Made by a program: the position numbers and the translations under genes. Positions 1 to 9,304 of a stretch of 43,674 nucleotides of DNA are shown here, one piece after another; position 1 is the stretch's first letter, and the number at the start of each line of letters is the position of its first letter. The notes beneath the pieces are model-generated. The model was given only the letters and a program-made list of their open reading frames with translations, made no database searches and was not told the origin of the DNA. The stretch comes from Bacteroidales bacterium (lineage in GTDB: Bacteria; Bacteroidota; Bacteroidia; Bacteroidales; UBA932), in assembly GCA_022777585.1 (NCBI GenBank), contig JALFFZ010000009.1:1-43674 (forward strand), written 5' to 3'.

Positions 1-748
1 GAACCTGGTAGATGGAAGGAGCGTCTATTGACTGGATTACGTGACCGGGCTTTACATTGCAGAAAAGCGCGACCTTCCTTCTGATTTCCGGAGTCAGCTC
101 CTTCTCAGTGCGGCAGACGATGACATCAGGGTGAACACCGGCTTGCTGGAGCATCTGTACCGAATGCTGTGTAGGCTTGGTCTTGAGCTCCTTTGCAGCT
201 CTCAGATATGGCACGAGTGTCAGGTGGATACTGGCCAGATCCTCCTCCGGCATTTCCCATTGGAGCTGCCTTATGGCCTCAAGGAAAGGCTGGGACTCCA
301 TATCTCCGACGGTACCTCCGACCTCGGTGATGATGATGTCGAACTGCCCGGTCTTGCCGAGAAGCAGCATCCTTCTCTTGATTTCATCGGTAATGTGTGG
401 AATAATCTGGACCGTCTTGCCGAGATATGCGCCCTCGCGCTCCTTGGTTATGACGGTATGGTAAACCTTGCCGGTGGTGACATTGTTTGCCTTGGTCATA
501 TGAACGCCCAGGAATCTCTCGTAATGTCCAAGGTCGAGGTCTGTCTCCGCACCATCATCCGTGACGTAGCACTCGCCGTGCTCGTAGGGATTCAATGTAC
601 CCGGGTCAATGTTGATGTAGGGGTCGAATTTCTGGATGGTGACTCTTAATCCCCTGGCCTGCAGAAGCTTAGCCAATGATGCGGCAATGATTCCCTTACC
701 AAGGGAGGAGGCGACACCTCCGGTGACGAAGACATACTTTGTGTTCAT
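1..748 (-). CDS. pyrG: CTP synthase, N-terminal part (cut by window start)
   Basis: CTP synthase makes CTP from UTP, ATP and glutamine in the cytoplasm, the last step of pyrimidine nucleotide synthesis. Reading the minus strand from the ATG at 748-746 gives [19 protein letters not shown], the family's N-terminal P-loop. It continues through the conserved [19 protein letters not shown] and [13 protein letters not shown] stretches of the amidoligase domain. About 249 residues are present and the frame is still open at base 1. The rest of the synthetase domain and the C-terminal glutaminase domain (family length about 535) lie outside the window. No frameshift is visible. It is transcribed away from the sulfatase gene and has its own -7 box upstream. 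Confidence 0.97.
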   Translation of the reverse strand, partial: MNTKYVFVTGGVASSLGKGIIAASLAKLLQARGLRVTIQKFDPYINIDPGTLNPYEHGECYVTDDGAETDLDLGHYERFLGVHMTKANNVTTGKVYHTVITKEREGAYLGKTVQIIPHITDEIKRRMLLLGKTGQFDIIITEVGGTVGDMESQPFLEAIRQLQWEMPEEDLASIHLTLVPYLRAAKELKTKPTQHSVQMLQQAGVHPDVIVCRTEKELTPEIRRKVALFCNVKPGHVIQSIDAPSIYQV

Positions 749-764
749 ACCTGATTTGGTTAAT

Positions 765-821
765 GTCCCGCCTGAGCGGAACTTATGTTATTTGTTAACG
801 TTTATCAGGGATGCAAATTTA
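765..821 (-). promoter_or_regulatory. pyrG promoter -7 box and leader hairpin
   Basis: A perfect TAnnTTTG box (TAAATTTG on the minus strand, 814-821) lies about 65 bases upstream of the pyrG ATG. No TTTG is visible at the -33 spacing. The predicted leader contains a 7-bp hairpin, GTTCCGC-TCAG-GCGGGAC (782 down to 765, one G-U pair). Nothing shows whether the hairpin regulates pyrG. Confidence 0.55.
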
Positions 822-860
822 GCCAAAAATTCCTTTTCCCGAAGAATTTTTCAGCATTTT

Positions 861-2408
861 TTACATCGTGCCTTCCGTGTCACCGTACTGTTCGCGCAGT
901 CTTGCAAGCTCAACTTTCAGGCTGTCAGCGAGATTCTCGTATTCCGCCTGGCCATATAGATTGTGAAGCTCGGCAGGGTCATTCTCCAGGTCGTAAAACT
1001 CGTAGAATTCCCCGTCTCCGTAGAACCTGATCAGTTTATATCTCTCGGTTCTCACGCCGAAATGCCTCATTACCATATGCTCAGCCGGATATTCGTAGAA
1101 GTGGTAGAACAATGACTTCCTCCAGTTCTCCGGCTTCTCCCCTTTCAGGAGAGGCAGGAGGGACACTCCGTGCATTTCCTCCGGCACCTCAGCGCCGGCA
1201 AGTTCGAGGAAGGTTGGAGCAAAGTCAATGTTCTGCACCATCTCGGTAACAACGCCACGACGGTCAAAGCCTTCCGGAAGCTTCATTATCAACGGGGTAT
1301 GCATTGACTCCTCATACATGAAACGCTTGTCGAACCAGCCGTGCTCGCCCATGTAGAAGCCCTGGTCGGATGTATAGACGACGAGGGTGTTCCTGTCCAG
1401 TCCGGCTTCCCTGAGATAGTCCAGGACACGTCCGACATTGTCATCCAGACTCTTCAAAACTTTGGCATAGTCCCTCATATATCTCTGGAACTTGAACTTG
1501 GCGAGTTCCTCACCCTCAGGATTTTTCTCGTGGAAATCATCGGTCAGGCCTTTGTAGAATTCATCATAGACAGCCCTGTCCTCAGGATCAAGACGGCCAA
1601 GATAACTCTGGTACAGGCCGGAAAGCCTTGTCTTGTCGCCCTCCCTGAACATCTTTATGTCATAGGCGATGTCCATATCCCTGGCTATGTTCATTTCCTG
1701 CCTCTGAGCAGCAACACGACCTTCATAATCATCATTGAATGTCTCCGGAATTGGGAAAGTAACATCCTCATATTCATTAAGATACTTCAGGTCAGGTAGC
1801 CAGTTTCTATGGGTGGCCTTATGGTGTATCATAATGCAGAAAGGCTTGGACTTGTCCCTTCCGTTTTCCAGCCATTCCAGACTCTTGTCGGTGATGATAT
1901 CGGTCACATAGCCCTTCTCCACGGCCCTTGAGCCGTCCATCCTGATGAACTCCGGATTGTAGTAGTCTCCCTGGCCGGGAAGGATCTCCCAGTAGTCAAA
2001 GCCGGTCGGATTGGCCTCAAGATGAAGCTTGCCCACCATTGCAGTCTGATATCCGACATCCTGAAGAAGTTTCGGAAATGTTGTCTGGCTGAAATCGAAA
2101 ACATCGCCGGAATTGCTGTAGAAATGGTTGGCGCAGCTATGTTTTCCGGTAAGTATGCAAGCTCGGGAAGGACCGCTTAACGAATTGGCCACGAATGCAT
2201 TGGTAAACTTGAGGCCGTCCTCGGCAATCCTGTCCAGATTCGGAGTATGTACATTCCTGGTGTCATAACAACTCATCATCTGGGCTGTATGGTCATCCGT
2301 CATGATGAACACAATATTCGGCCTGGCGGCCTTATCTGAATTGCAGGAAGTAGTGGCACAGGCTGCCGATGCGGCTGCCAGTGCAAGCATTAATTCTGAA
2401 CGTTTCAT
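861..2408 (-). CDS. Lipoprotein sulfatase, Ser-type (S1 family)
   Basis: A 515-residue arylsulfatase-superfamily enzyme, predicted to remove sulfate esters from glycans or other organic sulfates. The N-terminus is a lipoprotein-like signal (candidate lipid-anchored Cys17 or Cys22). The domain opens with IVFIMTDDH (metal Asp38/39). The active-site motif is S78-G-P-S-R82. A Ser at the formylglycine position means maturation by an anaerobic radical-SAM maturase (anSME) would be expected; none is in the window. Further metal/sulfate motifs are VGKLHL and HHKATHR, and the C-terminal subdomain is complete. The length and layout resemble S1 enzymes acting on N-acetylglucosamine-6-sulfate or heparan/mucin sugars, but the substrate cannot be assigned. 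No SusC/SusD or glycoside hydrolase adjoins it. It lies 64 bases after the CNNM gene, so it may be co-transcribed. Confidence 0.9.
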   Translation of the reverse strand: MKRSELMLALAAASAACATTSCNSDKAARPNIVFIMTDDHTAQMMSCYDTRNVHTPNLDRIAEDGLKFTNAFVANSLSGPSRACILTGKHSCANHFYSNSGDVFDFSQTTFPKLLQDVGYQTAMVGKLHLEANPTGFDYWEILPGQGDYYNPEFIRMDGSRAVEKGYVTDIITDKSLEWLENGRDKSKPFCIMIHHKATHRNWLPDLKYLNEYEDVTFPIPETFNDDYEGRVAAQRQEMNIARDMDIAYDIKMFREGDKTRLSGLYQSYLGRLDPEDRAVYDEFYKGLTDDFHEKNPEGEELAKFKFQRYMRDYAKVLKSLDDNVGRVLDYLREAGLDRNTLVVYTSDQGFYMGEHGWFDKRFMYEESMHTPLIMKLPEGFDRRGVVTEMVQNIDFAPTFLELAGAEVPEEMHGVSLLPLLKGEKPENWRKSLFYHFYEYPAEHMVMRHFGVRTERYKLIRFYGDGEFYEFYDLENDPAELHNLYGQAEYENLADSLKVELARLREQYGDTEGTM

Positions 2409-2472
2409 CAGTATAAGCGCTAATTGTTACAGTAGGCCTGATGGCCGGGATTATGTGGTAAGCAGGCGGGAA

Positions 2473-3777
2473 CTATTCTTCCGTAACCTTCTCGATGTTG
2501 TCAGGGAGTTTCTTGACTATAATCTTGTCAATTCTGGCACCGTCCATATCAGCAACCTCAAATGAGAATCCCTGCCACTCAGTCTTTTCCCCTGATTTCG
2601 GAACATGCTGGAGATTCTCCAGAAGAAGACCTCCCACTGTGGAGAAATCGTAATCTTCCATATTCTCTCCGAGGTCGAAATGCGAAAGGAAGTCATAGAT
2701 GGAGCATTGTCCGTCCACCAGCCATCCATCGCCGTCCTTGCGCGCAATGATGTCAGGCTCCTTCATGAGCTCCTGAGGGGCCATATTGCCAACCAATGCG
2801 TCGAATATGTCCTTCAGGGATATGATACCCTCCAGCCCGCCGAACTCGTCACAGACAAGCGCCCTGTGAATCCGCTCCGACTTCATATATTCGAGCACTG
2901 TGTATATGCTCATATTCTCATGGACATAGTGTGCCTCCTTCATCATCTTCCTGAGGTCCAGATGCTTGTCCCTTCTCAGAGCTGTCACGTAATCCTTGAT
3001 GGAAAGAACGCCGACAACGTGGTCAATATCTCCGTCCACGACTGGGTACTGCTCGAAAATGGTGCCCTCTATAGTCTTGATGATCTCCTCCTCAGTCATC
3101 TCGAGGTCCAGCCATACTATGTCATCCCTCAATGTCATTATAGTGCTGACACTCAAGTCTCCCAATGTGAACACTCGTTCCACGATATCCTGCTCCACTG
3201 GAGAAACCTCACCTTCGTCCTTGCCTTCCTCTATGATTGACTTGATTTCATCCTCTGTAACCTTGGACTCCCTTTCCTTGATGCCCAGTGCCTTGGTACA
3301 CAATGCAGTGCTTTTGGCAAGCAACCACACCACAGGGGATGCGATCCAGGAGACGAATCGCATAAGTCCGGCCAGAGTCTTTGCTACCTTTTCCGGATTT
3401 GACATTGCAATGCGCTTCGGAATAAGCTCTCCGAGAAGGATGGAGAGAAACATTACAATGAATACGATTATTGCCTTTGAAAGTACTGAGGCAGTACCGG
3501 CGCCGACACCGACGTATGTCAGAAATGAAGCAAAGTCGCGGGCCAGCGTGTCCCCGGAAAAAATACCGGTCAGGATGCCCACAAGAGTCACTCCCATCTG
3601 GACCGTAGAAAGGAATTTGTCCGGATCCGATGAAATCTTTACGGCTGCCCTCGCAGCCTTGTCTCCCTTGGATGCCTCAGCATTGAGTTTGGATTTTCTG
3701 GAAGAGATCATTGCAATCTCCGCCATCGAGAAAACTCCGTTGATAAAAATGAGCAGGAGTATTATAAAAGCTTCCAT
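2473..3777 (-). CDS. CNNM/CBS-domain transporter-like protein (hemolysin family)
   Basis: A 434-residue inner-membrane protein of the CNNM/CorC (HlyC) family, linked in other bacteria to Mg2+ or Co2+ handling. Residues 1 to about 185 form the DUF21/CNNM membrane domain: a first helix from residue 3, an EIAMISSRKSKL segment, then two or three further helices around 60-165. Two CBS domains follow at about 205-335, and a CorC_HlyC domain at about 350-425 (GWLVDGQCSIYDF). The start is five bases after the psd stop, so it belongs to the rsfS-ftsH-cdsA-psd run. GldE of gliding Bacteroidota is a family member, but nothing else for gliding is nearby, so the ion-transport-type name is safer. Confidence 0.9.
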   Translation of the reverse strand: MEAFIILLLIFINGVFSMAEIAMISSRKSKLNAEASKGDKAARAAVKISSDPDKFLSTVQMGVTLVGILTGIFSGDTLARDFASFLTYVGVGAGTASVLSKAIIVFIVMFLSILLGELIPKRIAMSNPEKVAKTLAGLMRFVSWIASPVVWLLAKSTALCTKALGIKERESKVTEDEIKSIIEEGKDEGEVSPVEQDIVERVFTLGDLSVSTIMTLRDDIVWLDLEMTEEEIIKTIEGTIFEQYPVVDGDIDHVVGVLSIKDYVTALRRDKHLDLRKMMKEAHYVHENMSIYTVLEYMKSERIHRALVCDEFGGLEGIISLKDIFDALVGNMAPQELMKEPDIIARKDGDGWLVDGQCSIYDFLSHFDLGENMEDYDFSTVGGLLLENLQHVPKSGEKTEWQGFSFEVADMDGARIDKIIVKKLPDNIEKVTEE

Positions 3778-3782
3778 ATCTG

Positions 3783-4436
3783 CTATTTGAGCTCGGCGAT
3801 TACGGTTTCAGCCGCCTTGATTTCTTCTCCGAGCCTGACTTTTACTTCCGCATCCAAAGGCAGGAAAATGTCGAAGCGGGAGCCGAATTTGATGATTCCG
3901 CATTGCTTTCCCCTCTCTTCCTGCGAACCCTCTTCCGAGTAGCATACGATTCTGCGCGCAAACGTGCCGGCAATCTGCTTGAAAAAGATTTCCTCCCTGC
4001 CGGTGTCTATAGCTGTGGAAGAATGCTCGTTTTCCTCAGCAGCCTTGGGCAGGAATGCAAGCAGATATTTGCCGGGATGATACTTGTAGTAGCTGACTTT
4101 TCCGCTCACCGGCCAGAAATTGGCATGCACGTTGAAGAAGTCCATATATACAGAGACCTGGATGCACTGTCTCCTGAGATACTCCTTTTCATATACTTCC
4201 TTGATAATCACGACTCTGCCGTCAGCTCCGGAAGTGACAAGCCTCCCGCCTGCGGGAGTGTGCCGAACCGGCACCCTGTGAAACCAGAGCACGAAGAAAG
4301 CAAACAATGCCAGAATTATGGACAAGGTCAGGGAAAGCGCCTTCAGTGGAATGAAATGCAGGCTAACGAAGATAAGTAATCCGCAAACTGCCCACGCAAT
4401 TGCAATCGTCCCGTATGAATTCTTGTCTATTGTCAT
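3783..4436 (-). CDS. psd: Phosphatidylserine decarboxylase family protein
   Basis: Predicted to convert phosphatidylserine to phosphatidylethanolamine at the inner membrane. The protein has 217 residues, the short form common in Bacteroidota, against about 300 for the E. coli type. Two hydrophobic segments occupy about 10-30 and 35-52. The conserved VYMDFFNVHANFWPVSG block lies at about 96-112. Near the C-terminus, KFGSRFD carries the Gly185-Ser186 pair where the proenzyme would cleave itself to form the pyruvoyl group. The gene sits 56 bases after cdsA, which supplies CDP-diacylglycerol to the same pathway. No phosphatidylserine synthase gene is in the window. Confidence 0.92.
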   Translation of the reverse strand: MTIDKNSYGTIAIAWAVCGLLIFVSLHFIPLKALSLTLSIILALFAFFVLWFHRVPVRHTPAGGRLVTSGADGRVVIIKEVYEKEYLRRQCIQVSVYMDFFNVHANFWPVSGKVSYYKYHPGKYLLAFLPKAAEENEHSSTAIDTGREEIFFKQIAGTFARRIVCYSEEGSQEERGKQCGIIKFGSRFDIFLPLDAEVKVRLGEEIKAAETVIAELK

Positions 4437-4492
4437 ATTGAATAAAGGCGTATCTTGTACTGAGTGGCAAAGATACGAATAAATAGCCGAAA

Positions 4493-5323
4493 CTACAATA
4501 TATTCATTACTATGAGGTAAAGCGTTCCGACAGGAATGGCGAAAATAGTGCTGTCAAAACGGTCAAGCAGGCCACCGTGTCCAGGTATTATCAGTCCTGA
4601 ATCCTTCACGTCATAGTATCTCTTCCACTGCGACTCGAAGAGGTCTCCGTAAACGCCTGCCACGTCCATTACGACGGCCAGCATTACCGTATGGTAGTAT
4701 GAAATCGCATCTATGTTGAACACAGACTTTATAATGACGGCTGTAAGTACGCTGCATATCATTCCTCCCCAGAATCCGATCCAGGTCTTCTTCGGGGAGA
4801 CCTCCGGCAGGAGTTTCTTCGGGAAATATCTGCCGAGGCCGCAGCCGAACACGAATCCTCCAATGTCCGAGCTCCAGATCAGCAGGAAGAAATACAGGAG
4901 AATGTGACCGTCAAAGCCGTGGTCGAAGAACACGATGAGATTCGACAAGGATAGCGGGACAGCTATATAGAGTATGCCCGTATAGATGTCCGAGAATTTG
5001 CCGAATTCGGTTTTGTCCTTGACATACAGCGAATTGACCATTACTATAAGGAGAGGAAGCATAGCCATTCCCACAAATTTCACCTGAAGTCCGAAAGCCT
5101 GGACAAGGAAAAGAAGCAGAAACAGCACTTCACCGGAAAGGATGGCGAGAATTCTGGAGAAACGGTATCTCGCACCCATCGTTATGGTATAGAACTCGTG
5201 CATCATAATGCCCATTATGAACATCATGAGTGCGGCGAAAAGGAATTTGTCAAGGAGCAGCCCCGCCAGCATTATGCCGACAAAAGCCACTCCGGAAATT
5301 GTCCTCTTGATGGTATTGTTCAT
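4493..5323 (-). CDS. cdsA: Phosphatidate cytidylyltransferase (CDP-diacylglycerol synthase)
   Basis: Makes CDP-diacylglycerol from CTP and phosphatidic acid, the entry point for phospholipid head groups. It is a 276-residue polytopic membrane protein with about eight hydrophobic segments. The signature region near the C-terminus includes SDIGGFVFGCGLGRYFPKK, then SPKKTWIGFWGG and, at the end, GHGGLLDRFDS. The Asp-rich motif that binds Mg2+ and CTP is complete. It starts 33 bases after the ftsH stop and precedes psd, so a protease and two lipid-synthesis genes share a probable transcript. The start ATG is followed directly by NNTIKRTISG, a normal N-terminus for this family. Confidence 0.96.
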   Translation of the reverse strand: MNNTIKRTISGVAFVGIMLAGLLLDKFLFAALMMFIMGIMMHEFYTITMGARYRFSRILAILSGEVLFLLLFLVQAFGLQVKFVGMAMLPLLIVMVNSLYVKDKTEFGKFSDIYTGILYIAVPLSLSNLIVFFDHGFDGHILLYFFLLIWSSDIGGFVFGCGLGRYFPKKLLPEVSPKKTWIGFWGGMICSVLTAVIIKSVFNIDAISYYHTVMLAVVMDVAGVYGDLFESQWKRYYDVKDSGLIIPGHGGLLDRFDSTIFAIPVGTLYLIVMNIL

Positions 5324-5356
5324 TGGTTCTTGGTTTTAGGAATACACGTTCCGGTC

Positions 5357-7351
5357 CTATTTCTCCGAGGGTATTGCGCCATCGGCAGGAGTTTCAGGCT
5401 CAGATTCCTGTTTATCAAGAACTTCATCCCTTTCTTCCTCAGGCTTTACCTTCGGGCCCAGAATGGCTTCCACGTCTTCTGCGAAAATGACTTCCTTCTC
5501 CAGAAGGAGGGCTGCCATCTTCAGGAATCCTTCCTTATGATCTTCGAGAATGGCCCTGGTGCGGTCGTGAATGTTCTTCACAATCTCCTTTACCTCCTCG
5601 TCGATAATTTCTGAGGTTTTTTCGCTGTAAGGCTTGGTAAGGTCATATCCCCGTGCTCCCGTTGAGTCGTAGAAGGACAATGTGCCTACTTTTTCGCTCA
5701 TTCCATAATACTTGACCATCCCGTAGGCCATCTGTGTCAGGCGTTCGAGATCATTCTGGGCACCTGTGGAAGGCTCCCCGTTCACGATCTCCTCGGCAAC
5801 GCGGCCTCCTATCAGAGAACACATCTCGTCAATCATCTGGGCCTTTGTCCAAAGTTTTCTCTCCTCCGGCAGATACCAGGCGGCACCGAGTGCCTGTCCC
5901 CTCGGGATCAGGGTGACCTTGAAAAGAGGATTTGCATAAGGCAGAAGCCAGCTTACAGTCGCATGACCGGCCTCATGATGGGCAATGGAGCGTTTCTCGG
6001 CAGGTGTTATTATCGAAGCCTTCCTTTCCAGTCCGCCAATGATCCTGTCCACGGCGTCGAGGAAATCCTGCCTGTCAATCGCGGTCTTGTTCTTCCTTGC
6101 CGCAGTGAGAGCTGCCTCGTTGCAGACATTGGCAATGTCAGCCCCGGAGAATCCCGGGGTATGCTTGGCCATGAAATCGACGTCGAAGTCAGGCTCAAGC
6201 TTGAGACCCTTTATATGGACCTTGAAAATCTCGCATCTCTCCTTGAGTTCCGGGAGATCAACATGAATCTGCCTGTCGAACCTGCCCGCGCGAAGCAGGG
6301 CCTTGTCGAGTATGTCGGCCCTGTTGGTAGCCGCAAGGATAATTACTCCGGAATTGGTATCGAAGCCATCCATCTCCGTAAGAAGCTGATTGAGAGTATT
6401 TTCCCTCTCATCATTGGAAGAGAATCCGACGTTCTTTCCTCTCGCCCTGCCGACTGCATCTATCTCGTCGATGAAGACGATGCACGGCGCCTTCTCCTTG
6501 GCCTGGCGGAAAAGATCCCTCACCCTGGAGGCTCCCACACCCACGAACATTTCCACGAAATCGGAGCCGGAAATGCTGAAGAACGGTACATTGGCCTCGC
6601 CTGCAACAGCCTTCGCCAGCAATGTCTTGCCTGTGCCTGGAGGACCTACGAGCAGAGCGCCCTTCGGAATCTTGCCTCCGAGAGAGGTGTATTTCTTCGG
6701 ATTCTTGAGGAAATCGACGATCTCCATCACCTCTTCCTTAGCTCCGTAGAGTCCGGCCACGTCCTTGAATGTGACATTGACCATATTCTTGTCGGCAAGC
6801 TTGCCGGTGGATTTTCCCACATTGAAAATGCCTCCCTGGCCGCCAGGGCCGCCTCCCATGTTCCGGTTGAATCCCCTGAACATGAAGACCCACATCAGTA
6901 TAAGAAGGACCGGGAAAAGGAACCAGTTCAGAATCTGGCCCCACATATTGTCATTGTTCTCCAGGATCACCTTGAAATGTGAGCCTTCAGGCAATTCCGC
7001 ATTCAGTCGGCCGAATTCATTCTCAGGGTCGAACTTGGAGGAGACATAGAACCAGAAATGCGGGGAGGAATTCGGCACTTTGCCATTGAACCTTTCCGCG
7101 TATTTCTCGAGCCTGTCAGGGCGGATGCTTATCTCACCCTTGAAATCATTGCGGACGAAGACGATGTCCTTGACATCTCCGGCCCGGATCATTGTCTCGA
7201 CCTCCGCCCACTCTACCTTCTGCGGCTTTGTACCTGAATTGCTGAAGAGCAGCCAGACTATTCCGGCGATAATCAGGAGGTAAAGCCACGATATTCCGAG
7301 ATTGACAGTTACAATCTTCGGTTTGTTTTCGTTCTTGTTCTTGTTTGCCAT
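5357..7351 (-). CDS. ftsH: ATP-dependent zinc metalloprotease FtsH
   Basis: Membrane-anchored AAA+ protease that degrades damaged membrane proteins and selected regulators. It has 664 residues. A first transmembrane helix lies at about 20-36, a periplasmic domain at 40-135, and a second helix at about 140-158. A Gly-rich linker (165-175) leads to the AAA domain, with Walker A GPPGTGKT at 236-243, Walker B IVFIDEID at about 291-298, and the second region of homology up to the RAGRFDRQ segment. The zinc site HEAGH is at 459-463, within the C-terminal peptidase domain. The acidic tail ([14 protein letters not shown]) is dispensable-looking. It starts six bases after rsfS, indicating co-transcription. 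Confidence 0.98.
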   Translation of the reverse strand: MANKNKNENKPKIVTVNLGISWLYLLIIAGIVWLLFSNSGTKPQKVEWAEVETMIRAGDVKDIVFVRNDFKGEISIRPDRLEKYAERFNGKVPNSSPHFWFYVSSKFDPENEFGRLNAELPEGSHFKVILENNDNMWGQILNWFLFPVLLILMWVFMFRGFNRNMGGGPGGQGGIFNVGKSTGKLADKNMVNVTFKDVAGLYGAKEEVMEIVDFLKNPKKYTSLGGKIPKGALLVGPPGTGKTLLAKAVAGEANVPFFSISGSDFVEMFVGVGASRVRDLFRQAKEKAPCIVFIDEIDAVGRARGKNVGFSSNDERENTLNQLLTEMDGFDTNSGVIILAATNRADILDKALLRAGRFDRQIHVDLPELKERCEIFKVHIKGLKLEPDFDVDFMAKHTPGFSGADIANVCNEAALTAARKNKTAIDRQDFLDAVDRIIGGLERKASIITPAEKRSIAHHEAGHATVSWLLPYANPLFKVTLIPRGQALGAAWYLPEERKLWTKAQMIDEMCSLIGGRVAEEIVNGEPSTGAQNDLERLTQMAYGMVKYYGMSEKVGTLSFYDSTGARGYDLTKPYSEKTSEIIDEEVKEIVKNIHDRTRAILEDHKEGFLKMAALLLEKEVIFAEDVEAILGPKVKPEEERDEVLDKQESEPETPADGAIPSEK

Positions 7352-7357
7352 CGGATA

Positions 7358-7825
7358 TTACTTTTCTGAAGCCTTTTCAGCAGCTCTCTCCTCGCGCCTG
7401 CTGATTCTTCTTGCCGATGCCCTTACCTTTGAGGAAGCCTTTGTCTTGACTCTGGAGGTCTCCTCCACCGGCTTCGGCTCATCGGTATATTCCTTGCGTG
7501 GAGAGTCGGCCCAGAGGTCCTCAAGCCTGTAGAACGCCCTGTATTCGGTAAGGAATACGTGCACAACGACGTCGCCATAGTCGAGGATAATCCAGAAATC
7601 GTTCTCAAGACCCTGCATACGGAGCACCTTCTTCCCGAGTTTCTCCTGCATCCTTCCGAGAATATTGTCGGCAATTGCGGCAACCGCTGTCGTGGAATCA
7701 GCATTGCAGACCACGAAATAATCTGAAATTGCCGTTCCGATCGGCCTGAGGTCGAGGGAGACAACGTTCTTGCCCTTCTTCTCCAGCATCGCGTCAGTTA
7801 TGACTTCAAGTATTTTATTTTCCAT
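7358..7825 (-). CDS. rsfS: Ribosome silencing factor RsfS with a basic C-terminal tail
   Basis: RsfS (YbeB/Iojap family) binds ribosomal protein uL14 and blocks subunit joining when nutrients are short. The start used is the ATG at 7825 (MENKILEVITDAMLEKKGK). An in-frame ATG at 7885 would add 20 residues but lies upstream of the predicted -7 box, so it is unlikely. The conserved core (residues 1 to about 105) includes DYFVVCNADS and the WIILDYGDVVVHVF motif that ends the domain. The protein is 155 residues long, with roughly 40 extra C-terminal residues rich in Lys, Arg, Ala and Ser that are not part of the Iojap domain. It is first in the rsfS-ftsH-cdsA-psd run. Confidence 0.94.
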   Translation of the reverse strand: MENKILEVITDAMLEKKGKNVVSLDLRPIGTAISDYFVVCNADSTTAVAAIADNILGRMQEKLGKKVLRMQGLENDFWIILDYGDVVVHVFLTEYRAFYRLEDLWADSPRKEYTDEPKPVEETSRVKTKASSKVRASARRISRREERAAEKASEK

Positions 7826-7852
7826 TTTGATAAGTTTTCGATAAATGATTCT

Positions 7853-7860
7853 TAAATTTG
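7853..7860 (+). promoter_or_regulatory. birA promoter -7 box
   Basis: TAAATTTG, a perfect TAnnTTTG match, ends 36 bases before the birA ATG. A TTTG at 7826-7829 lies 23 bases upstream, slightly longer than the usual 19-21, so the -33 assignment is uncertain. It lies within 12 bases of the opposing rsfS box. Confidence 0.6.
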
Positions 7861-7871
7861 TTATAAACGTA

Positions 7872-7879
7872 CAAATATA
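7872..7879 (-). promoter_or_regulatory. rsfS operon promoter -7 box
   Basis: TATATTTG on the minus strand, a perfect TAnnTTTG match, 46 bases upstream of the chosen rsfS ATG. A TTTC 19 bases further upstream is a weak -33. The position supports the ATG at 7825 rather than the one at 7885. Confidence 0.65.
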
Positions 7880-7896
7880 ACACAAAAATCAATCCA

Positions 7897-8655
7897 ATGA
7901 AAGTGGAAATACCAATATCGTGGGCAGAAGTGGTGGATTCAACCAATTCCTGGGCATTGCGGAGTATTGACAGTGTTGACAAAATGTCAGTCTATGCTGC
8001 AAAATTCCAGACAGCTGGCAGAGGACAGAGAGGAAACAAATGGCATAGCGCGACCGGTGAGAATCTGACTTTCTCCATCGGTCTCCGCTTCGGAAATGAA
8101 TTCGCAGGCCATCTCAAGGCCATTGAACAGTTTGTCATTACAGAAATCGCCGCATTGGCCGTGGCGGATTTCCTGTCAGCCAAAGGAGCCGGCGTCTGTA
8201 TCAAATGGCCAAATGACATATATGTCCGCGACAGGAAGATTTGCGGAATGCTGATTGAGAATTCACTGCGTGGGGATGAGGTGGCTACATCCATTATAGG
8301 AATCGGCATCAATCTCAGACAGCGGGACTTCCCTCCTGAACTCATTAACCCGACTTCCCTGATATTGGCAACTGGAAAGGAGATCGGTCCGGAGGCGGCA
8401 CTCGGGGATTTCCTGCCATGTTTCCTGTCCAGGATGGAAATGTCATTGACCGCGGACGGCAGGATAAAGCTCCGCAATGACTACCTTGACATTCTCTACA
8501 GAAAAGACAAGGTCTTCACTTACAGGGACAATGTTGCAGACGTGGAGTTTCAGGGCATAATAAAAGGCATTTCCGACATAGGCGAACTGCTTGTGGAAAT
8601 GCCTGATAAAAGTATCAAGTCCTTCTCCTTCAAGGAGATAGGATATATTATCTAA
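7897..8655 (+). CDS. birA: Biotin--[acetyl-CoA-carboxylase] ligase
   Basis: Attaches biotin, through biotinyl-AMP, to the biotin carrier protein of acetyl-CoA carboxylase and similar enzymes. The protein has 252 residues and lacks the N-terminal DNA-binding winged helix, so it is the monofunctional ligase type and not a repressor. The biotinyl-AMP loop is GRGQRGNKW (about residues 42-50). The substrate-binding KWPNDIYV motif follows at about 105-112 and GIGINL at about 144-149. A short C-terminal SH3-like domain ends the protein. Its last eight bases overlap the 3' end of rpe on the other strand, so the two transcripts converge. Confidence 0.96.
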   Translation: MKVEIPISWAEVVDSTNSWALRSIDSVDKMSVYAAKFQTAGRGQRGNKWHSATGENLTFSIGLRFGNEFAGHLKAIEQFVITEIAALAVADFLSAKGAGVCIKWPNDIYVRDRKICGMLIENSLRGDEVATSIIGIGINLRQRDFPPELINPTSLILATGKEIGPEAALGDFLPCFLSRMEMSLTADGRIKLRNDYLDILYRKDKVFTYRDNVADVEFQGIIKGISDIGELLVEMPDKSIKSFSFKEIGYII

Positions 8656-9304
8656 CCCTCATGAGACGGATTGCCTCGGCCGGGTCATGGGCCTTGAACA
8701 CTGAACTCCCGGCTACCAGGATTCCGGCTCCCGCCTCGGCGAGGGCGGCAGCGTTGGATGGCGACACTCCCCCGTCCACTTCGATTTCGCAGTCCAGACC
8801 CCTCCGGTCTATTTCAGCCTTGAGAGCCTTCACCCTTTCATAAGTCGTCTCAATGAACTTCTGCCCGCCAAAGCCTGCGAATACCGACATTATCAAAATG
8901 AAATCAGCCTTTTCAAGATAGGGAAATACGTCTTCCACATTAATATCCGGATTGATGGCCAACCCGGCCTTGACGCCCAGGGCCCTTGTCATATCCAGTA
9001 TCTCGCCCGCATCCCTGCCTGACTTCCTGGCCGCCTCAAGATGGAAACTTATCATTCCGGCTCCAACCTTGGCAAACCTTTCTATGTATTTGTAAGGCTC
9101 TACTATCATGAGGTGCACGTCCAGCGGCTTCCTGGCAAGTCTGGCTATTGCCTCCACCACAGGGAAACCATAGGAAAGATTCGGCACCAGGACACCGTCC
9201 ATTATATCGAGATGGAAGATGTCAGCGTGCTCATCCACCATTTCCACATCCTTTGCAAGATGCAGAAAATCAGCGGAAAGCATTGATGGAGCTATCTTTG
9301 TCAT
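8648..9304 (-). CDS. rpe: Ribulose-phosphate 3-epimerase
   Basis: Interconverts ribulose-5-phosphate and xylulose-5-phosphate in the pentose phosphate pathway. It is a complete 218-residue TIM barrel. Catalytic and metal residues are in HLDIMDGVLVPNLSYG (about 31-46), DVHLMIVEP (about 58-66) and the EVDGGVSPSNA strand with its Asp (about 171-181). The phosphate-binding end is AGSSVF. The start codon overlaps the pepD stop by four bases (ATGA), so it is translated from the same message as pepD. The partnership looks positional, since the two enzymes share no pathway. Confidence 0.97.
   Translation of the reverse strand: MTKIAPSMLSADFLHLAKDVEMVDEHADIFHLDIMDGVLVPNLSYGFPVVEAIARLARKPLDVHLMIVEPYKYIERFAKVGAGMISFHLEAARKSGRDAGEILDMTRALGVKAGLAINPDINVEDVFPYLEKADFILIMSVFAGFGGQKFIETTYERVKALKAEIDRRGLDCEIEVDGGVSPSNAAALAEAGAGILVAGSSVFKAHDPAEAIRLMRVR

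Noticed and set aside
41-649. A 202-residue plus-strand open frame
   Set aside because: It is antisense to pyrG, whose minus-strand translation matches the family throughout.
2434-2445. GGCC-TGAT-GGCC hairpin between the CNNM and sulfatase genes
   Set aside because: The stem is only 4 bp and no T-run follows on either strand, so a terminator is not supported.
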